Source: UBA1672 sp051967755
GTDB lineage: Bacteria > Pseudomonadota > Alphaproteobacteria > Micavibrionales > Micavibrionaceae
Direction: 5' to 3'
Length of the DNA stretch: 64,000 bases
Assembly (NCBI GenBank): GCA_051967755.1
Contig: JBQDYD010000001.1
Span: 496,001-560,000, forward strand
Position 1 is the first letter of the stretch, and each line of letters begins with the position of its first letter. A program made the position numbers and the translations under genes. Shown here in pieces: positions 61,163 through 64,000 of the stretch. A model generated the notes under the pieces. That model saw only the letters and a list, made by a program, of their open reading frames with translations, was not told where the DNA came from and ran no database searches.

Positions 61163-62746
61163 CTAAAGCACTGAAATAGAATAATAATTAGAGATCAAAA
61201 TTTTCAAATCGAATCCTGCCCCCTCCACCATTTCACTATTTACCCCCTTCAACTCCTCTAAAAGCGAGAATGGCTGCGAGATAGCGGCGGTTCGAAATCC
61301 TTCATTTTTCACGTAAGAGAGTTGATCAGCAAATGTAAGTTTTAGCACAATTCTCTTGTCTTCGTACCTATCTGAACACCATAGTTTATAAGGGTTTGCA
61401 AGGAAGTCGAGAGCGGTTCGAAATGTGTCGTCAAAATCAGGTAAAGGACGACCACATTGCGCGATATTTTCAGAGATCGTGATTTTCTCTTCTTCCAGCT
61501 TTTTGACCTGATTTTCATAGGCTTTAATTACTGTGTGGCTGTCTGCCTCAATAATACGCTCTAGGAACTGTTCAACCTTTTTATCAATCTTGCCTAGCTC
61601 TAATCTTAAAGTATGTGCCTGTTCAAGGGAAAGCTGTCCGCGCTCTTCCCATAGCTTTTGGAACATACCCTTGGCCATATAAAATAGATCGGGAGTAGGT
61701 TTAAGCTCTAACAGGAGGGATTCGAACTCTGCCTCTATATCTTCCTTGCGAATTGATTTCTTGTACTCTGTGCAGGATTTATTGCGGCACAAATAATAAG
61801 CGTAGCTTGCGCTTCTGCCTTTTGACCAGTTGGCTGTTAAGGGAGTTGCGCAACATCCGCAGGTGATAAACCCTCTAAGCGGGAAGTCCTCATTTAAATC
61901 TTTACGCGTGGGCGCTTGTGGTTTTTCATTCAGGCGGTTTTGAATACGTTGCCATGTTTCAAAGGTAATGAGCGGTTCATGCTTGGCGGGGTGTAGCGAT
62001 ATGTCCCATTTCTTCACATCGATATAGCCAGCGTATAGAGGGCGTCTCAGCATGTTGTGTGCAAGCTGGAACGGCACTTTACCTTCACGATCTCTCGGAA
62101 ATTCTGGGAAGCTTTCCAAAAAGCGCATGACCTCGCTTGGTGTTTCAAAACGTCCATGCGCATAGCTTTCTAATGCTTCTTGTACGATGGATGCTATAGG
62201 CTCATCACGCACAAGCATTTTGCCGTGGCCTTTGATGCGCTCAAATCTATAACCCGTGGGCGGAGAAAATACCCAATATCCATTCATGACGCGTGCTTGC
62301 ATACGATTGGTGACTTGTTCAGCGTTCTTTTGTCTGTGGTGCTGTGAGACACTGGCAAGAAGGTTTTCAACCAGCCTGCTATCGGAATCCTCGCCAAACT
62401 CAATGGAGGGGCTTTCCAGCTTACCGCCTGCACTGCTAATCGCTGTACGAAGCTGTATATGCGCTTCGAGGTCACGTGCAAGGCGGCTGATATCGTCAAT
62501 GATGACGACATGCTCTTCTTTGCGCTTATGGCGTTTCAGGAAAGAAAGCATTTCTTGCATGCTGGGGCGGTTAATCATGCTGCCTGATACGCCCTCATCA
62601 CGAAACACGCTGACAACTTCATAGCCTTTATGTTTGGCGTAGTCGCGGCAGCGTGTTTCTTGTGAGCCAAGCCCGTCGCCTTTTTTAACCTGTTTCTGGC
62701 TGGAAACACGGCAATAAATAACGGCGTTGAGCTTGGCATTCTTCAT
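61163..62746 (-). CDS. Second large serine recombinase, C-terminus created by the att site
   Basis: 527 aa. Resolvase domain with catalytic Ser in YCRVSSQKQVKKGDGLGSQE, then DDISRLARDLEAHI; recombinase domain (YWVFSPPTGYRFERI, NMLRRPLYAGYIDV); zinc ribbon (FITCGCCATPLT, CRNKSCTEYKK); and coiled coil (about 380-440). The last 24 codons run through attR (MVEGAGF) into element DNA (DLKILISNYYSISVL). So most of the gene is outside the element, and its original 3' end was the antisense of tRNA-Tyr. It probably drove insertion of an older, neighbouring element at the same tRNA. Confidence 0.9.
   Translation of the reverse strand: MKNAKLNAVIYCRVSSQKQVKKGDGLGSQETRCRDYAKHKGYEVVSVFRDEGVSGSMINRPSMQEMLSFLKRHKRKEEHVVIIDDISRLARDLEAHIQLRTAISSAGGKLESPSIEFGEDSDSRLVENLLASVSQHHRQKNAEQVTNRMQARVMNGYWVFSPPTGYRFERIKGHGKMLVRDEPIASIVQEALESYAHGRFETPSEVMRFLESFPEFPRDREGKVPFQLAHNMLRRPLYAGYIDVKKWDISLHPAKHEPLITFETWQRIQNRLNEKPQAPTRKDLNEDFPLRGFITCGCCATPLTANWSKGRSASYAYYLCRNKSCTEYKKSIRKEDIEAEFESLLLELKPTPDLFYMAKGMFQKLWEERGQLSLEQAHTLRLELGKIDKKVEQFLERIIEADSHTVIKAYENQVKKLEEEKITISENIAQCGRPLPDFDDTFRTALDFLANPYKLWCSDRYEDKRIVLKLTFADQLSYVKNEGFRTAAISQPFSLLEELKGVNSEMVEGAGFDLKILISNYYSISVL
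61209..61233 (+). repeat. attR core (25-bp direct repeat)
   Basis: Identical to 31910-31934, including GAATCCTGCCCCCTCC and the CCA end of tRNA-Tyr. It lies within the 3' coding end of the serine recombinase. Confidence 0.95.
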
Positions 62747-62755
62747 AGTAAATCC

Positions 62756-62980
62756 TTATGCATTCTCTGGAGTGTTTGAGGAGTTTAAGATTTGCTCTGC
62801 GCTTTGTAAATTACGTTGTGCCTTTTGCTTCATGACCTGTTGGGTAGGATGAACCCCAAAGGCGTGATCTACAAAGCTCTGCATGACATTCCATAGAGCG
62901 TCAATAAATTCAATTTTTTGCTGATGCGTCATGTCGTATTCATCGAGCATCGGAATGTATTTGTCGTAGTCTGGTCTCAT
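62756..62980 (-). CDS. Small partner protein of the serine recombinase
   Basis: 74 aa: MRPDYDKYIPMLDEYDMTHQ, then FIDALWNVMQSFVDHAFGVH, helical. AAGGAG is correctly placed for ATG 62980. It precedes the recombinase by 9 bases and is the kind of small gene seen upstream of such recombinases in alphaproteobacteria. Role unknown. Confidence 0.7.
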   Translation of the reverse strand: MRPDYDKYIPMLDEYDMTHQQKIEFIDALWNVMQSFVDHAFGVHPTQQVMKQKAQRNLQSAEQILNSSNTPENA

Positions 62981-63221
62981 GGTGGTTTCTCCTTGTCGTT
63001 GCGGTGACAAGTTAAATTTACCAGTTGGTGCAAATGTGTTTGGGCGATAGCCCAAAAGCAAGAGGGATGAAACGGGAGAGCGCAGCATCTCCCTTTCCAA
63101 GCGTATTGTATTACAATACACAGCTTGCCCTTCGTCTAAAGTCCAGCATTATAAATTTTAGATTGTATTTAAGGCATGAAGGTATAGCCTTAAAAACGTA
63201 ATAATTTAATGGTGATATTTT

Positions 63222-64000
63222 ATGCTTAGGTTTTTGTTGTTTGCTTCAATATTGGTGTTTGCCAGTCCTGCAAATGCTGAGAATAAGGGGAGTCGATTTT
63301 GTGTTGTGCCTATTAAAAATGGGCAACCAACTAAAGATGATGTAAATGCAACGTGGAGAATGGTAAACACTCAAGTGCCGTTGCCTAATTATCCTTATCC
63401 TATTTTTACACCATTAAACAGGCGTGGTGTTTGGACGATTGATAGCAACAGGGAGTGGCTGGAATTTAAAGGGCATTCGCCGAAAGGATTTCTTGATAAA
63501 ATTAAAGAAGAGCCGTGGAGCGGGCGCACAATAATCGTGCGGATGCATGGAGATGAAGACAAGGTTCTTTCTCTAGGGAAAGGAAGTACAGAATTCAAAA
63601 TTATTGATCGTGTAGGTATAAACAGCAGGACAATCATTGAAGGAAAAAATTTAAAAAGCTTTTCGGGTCCCTATATTTTGGAGAGCAGAAAAGAAACTCT
63701 TGTGGAGTCTGGAGGCTTGCCATATTTGGTGTCTGATACAAAATTAGTGCCATGGTCAGATACTGAAAACCTTAAACAGCTCGGTATTACCAATATTTTT
63801 AGCATTTACGATGCTCCAGCGCTTGATGGCATTATCATTCTAACAAGAGACTGGGATTTATATCTCTATAATAAAGGTGAAGTACAAAAAATAGCTGAAT
63901 TTTCAGGTGAGGTTTCTGGGAAATTGGTAAATTTAAACAATCTGAACACAGCTGTCTTCATTCGTCAAACATCGGTACATTTTTTTAACAAAAATCATAA
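63222..64000 (+). CDS. Secreted hypothetical protein (3' partial)
   Basis: The frame is open to the right edge (259 codons visible). A clear signal peptide (LRFLLFASILVFASPANA) is followed by mature ENKGSRFCVVPIK. The visible part has repeated beta-strand segments such as LDGIIILTRDWDLYLYNKGE and VSGKLVNLNNLNTAVFIR, compatible with a beta-propeller. The stop is beyond the window. The preceding 100 bp have no other gene. Family not recognised. Confidence 0.75.
   Translation, partial: MLRFLLFASILVFASPANAENKGSRFCVVPIKNGQPTKDDVNATWRMVNTQVPLPNYPYPIFTPLNRRGVWTIDSNREWLEFKGHSPKGFLDKIKEEPWSGRTIIVRMHGDEDKVLSLGKGSTEFKIIDRVGINSRTIIEGKNLKSFSGPYILESRKETLVESGGLPYLVSDTKLVPWSDTENLKQLGITNIFSIYDAPALDGIIILTRDWDLYLYNKGEVQKIAEFSGEVSGKLVNLNNLNTAVFIRQTSVHFFNKNH

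Larger units (their letters stand above)
31910..61233. mobile_element. 29.3-kb integrative mobilizable element in tRNA-Tyr
   Basis: It is bounded by a 25-bp perfect direct repeat whose left copy is the tRNA 3' end, with a tyrosine integrase 136 bp inside the left end and matching 9-bp site arrays at both ends. Inside are a coupling ATPase, MobC-like protein and HUH relaxase but no VirB channel genes, so it is best described as mobilizable rather than self-conjugative. Cargo: ArdA, type I restriction-modification with a PrrC-like gene, pAgo-SIR2, a candidate large RNA, and an XRE/Fic module. An IS481-family copy is nested inside. Confidence 0.92.

Overview
The window reads as a chromosome segment of an alphaproteobacterium of moderate GC. 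It carries rpmH-rnpA-yidD-yidC-ysxC, def-fmt-truA, dapD/dapE, glmU/glmS, purT, a UbiH-type hydroxylase and PII, all with alphaproteobacterial-looking sequences. I cannot name the genus from sequence alone.

Region 1 (1-31845) is mostly housekeeping. It opens with the 3' part of a very large secreted right-handed beta-helix protein (filamentous-haemagglutinin-type N-terminus, then dozens of 'GDDGIDV' coils), which contains a nearly perfect 780-bp tandem duplication. Next come a PII protein whose usual uridylylation tyrosine (position 51) is His, the rpmH operon behind a textbook TTGACA-17-TATAAA promoter, translation and tRNA-modification genes, lysine/peptidoglycan precursor genes (dapD, dapE, glmU, glmS) and a FemAB-like transferase. 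Three small secreted TIMP/NTR-like paralogues sit between glmU and glmS. purT, a patatin/SDR pair and a tandem USP follow.

Region 2 (31846-61233) is a 29.3-kb integrative mobilizable element in the 3' end of tRNA-Tyr(GUA). It is bounded by a 25-bp direct repeat and a tyrosine integrase, with three 9-bp sites at 12-bp spacing at each end. Its left half is a transfer module: membrane protein, lipoprotein, von Willebrand protein, VirD4/TraG-like ATPase, serine recombinase, MobC-like protein and HUH relaxase. I see no VirB channel genes, so it probably borrows one. An IS481-family insertion (7-bp target duplication) breaks a small gene. Its right half is a defence island: ArdA antirestriction protein, then a co-oriented minus-strand run HTH-hsdR-hsdS-PrrC-like-hsdM-pAgo-SIR2. 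The Argonaute is PAZ-less with a dead PIWI site and is paired with a free-standing SIR2, which recalls long-B pAgo/SIR2 abortive-infection systems. Behind the hsd promoter, on the opposite strand, a roughly 780-nt gene-free stretch folds into about twenty hairpins whose G-U pairs all favour plus-strand transcription; it is a candidate large ornate RNA. An XRE regulator with three operator palindromes at exact 30-bp spacing, and an AbiEi-like/Fic fusion preceded by five exact 24-bp iterons, complete the cargo.

Region 3 (61234-64000) holds a second large serine recombinase, whose last codons are supplied by the attR core and the end of the element, so it was probably the integrase of an older insertion at the same tRNA. 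A small partner gene and the start of a secreted protein that runs off the window follow.
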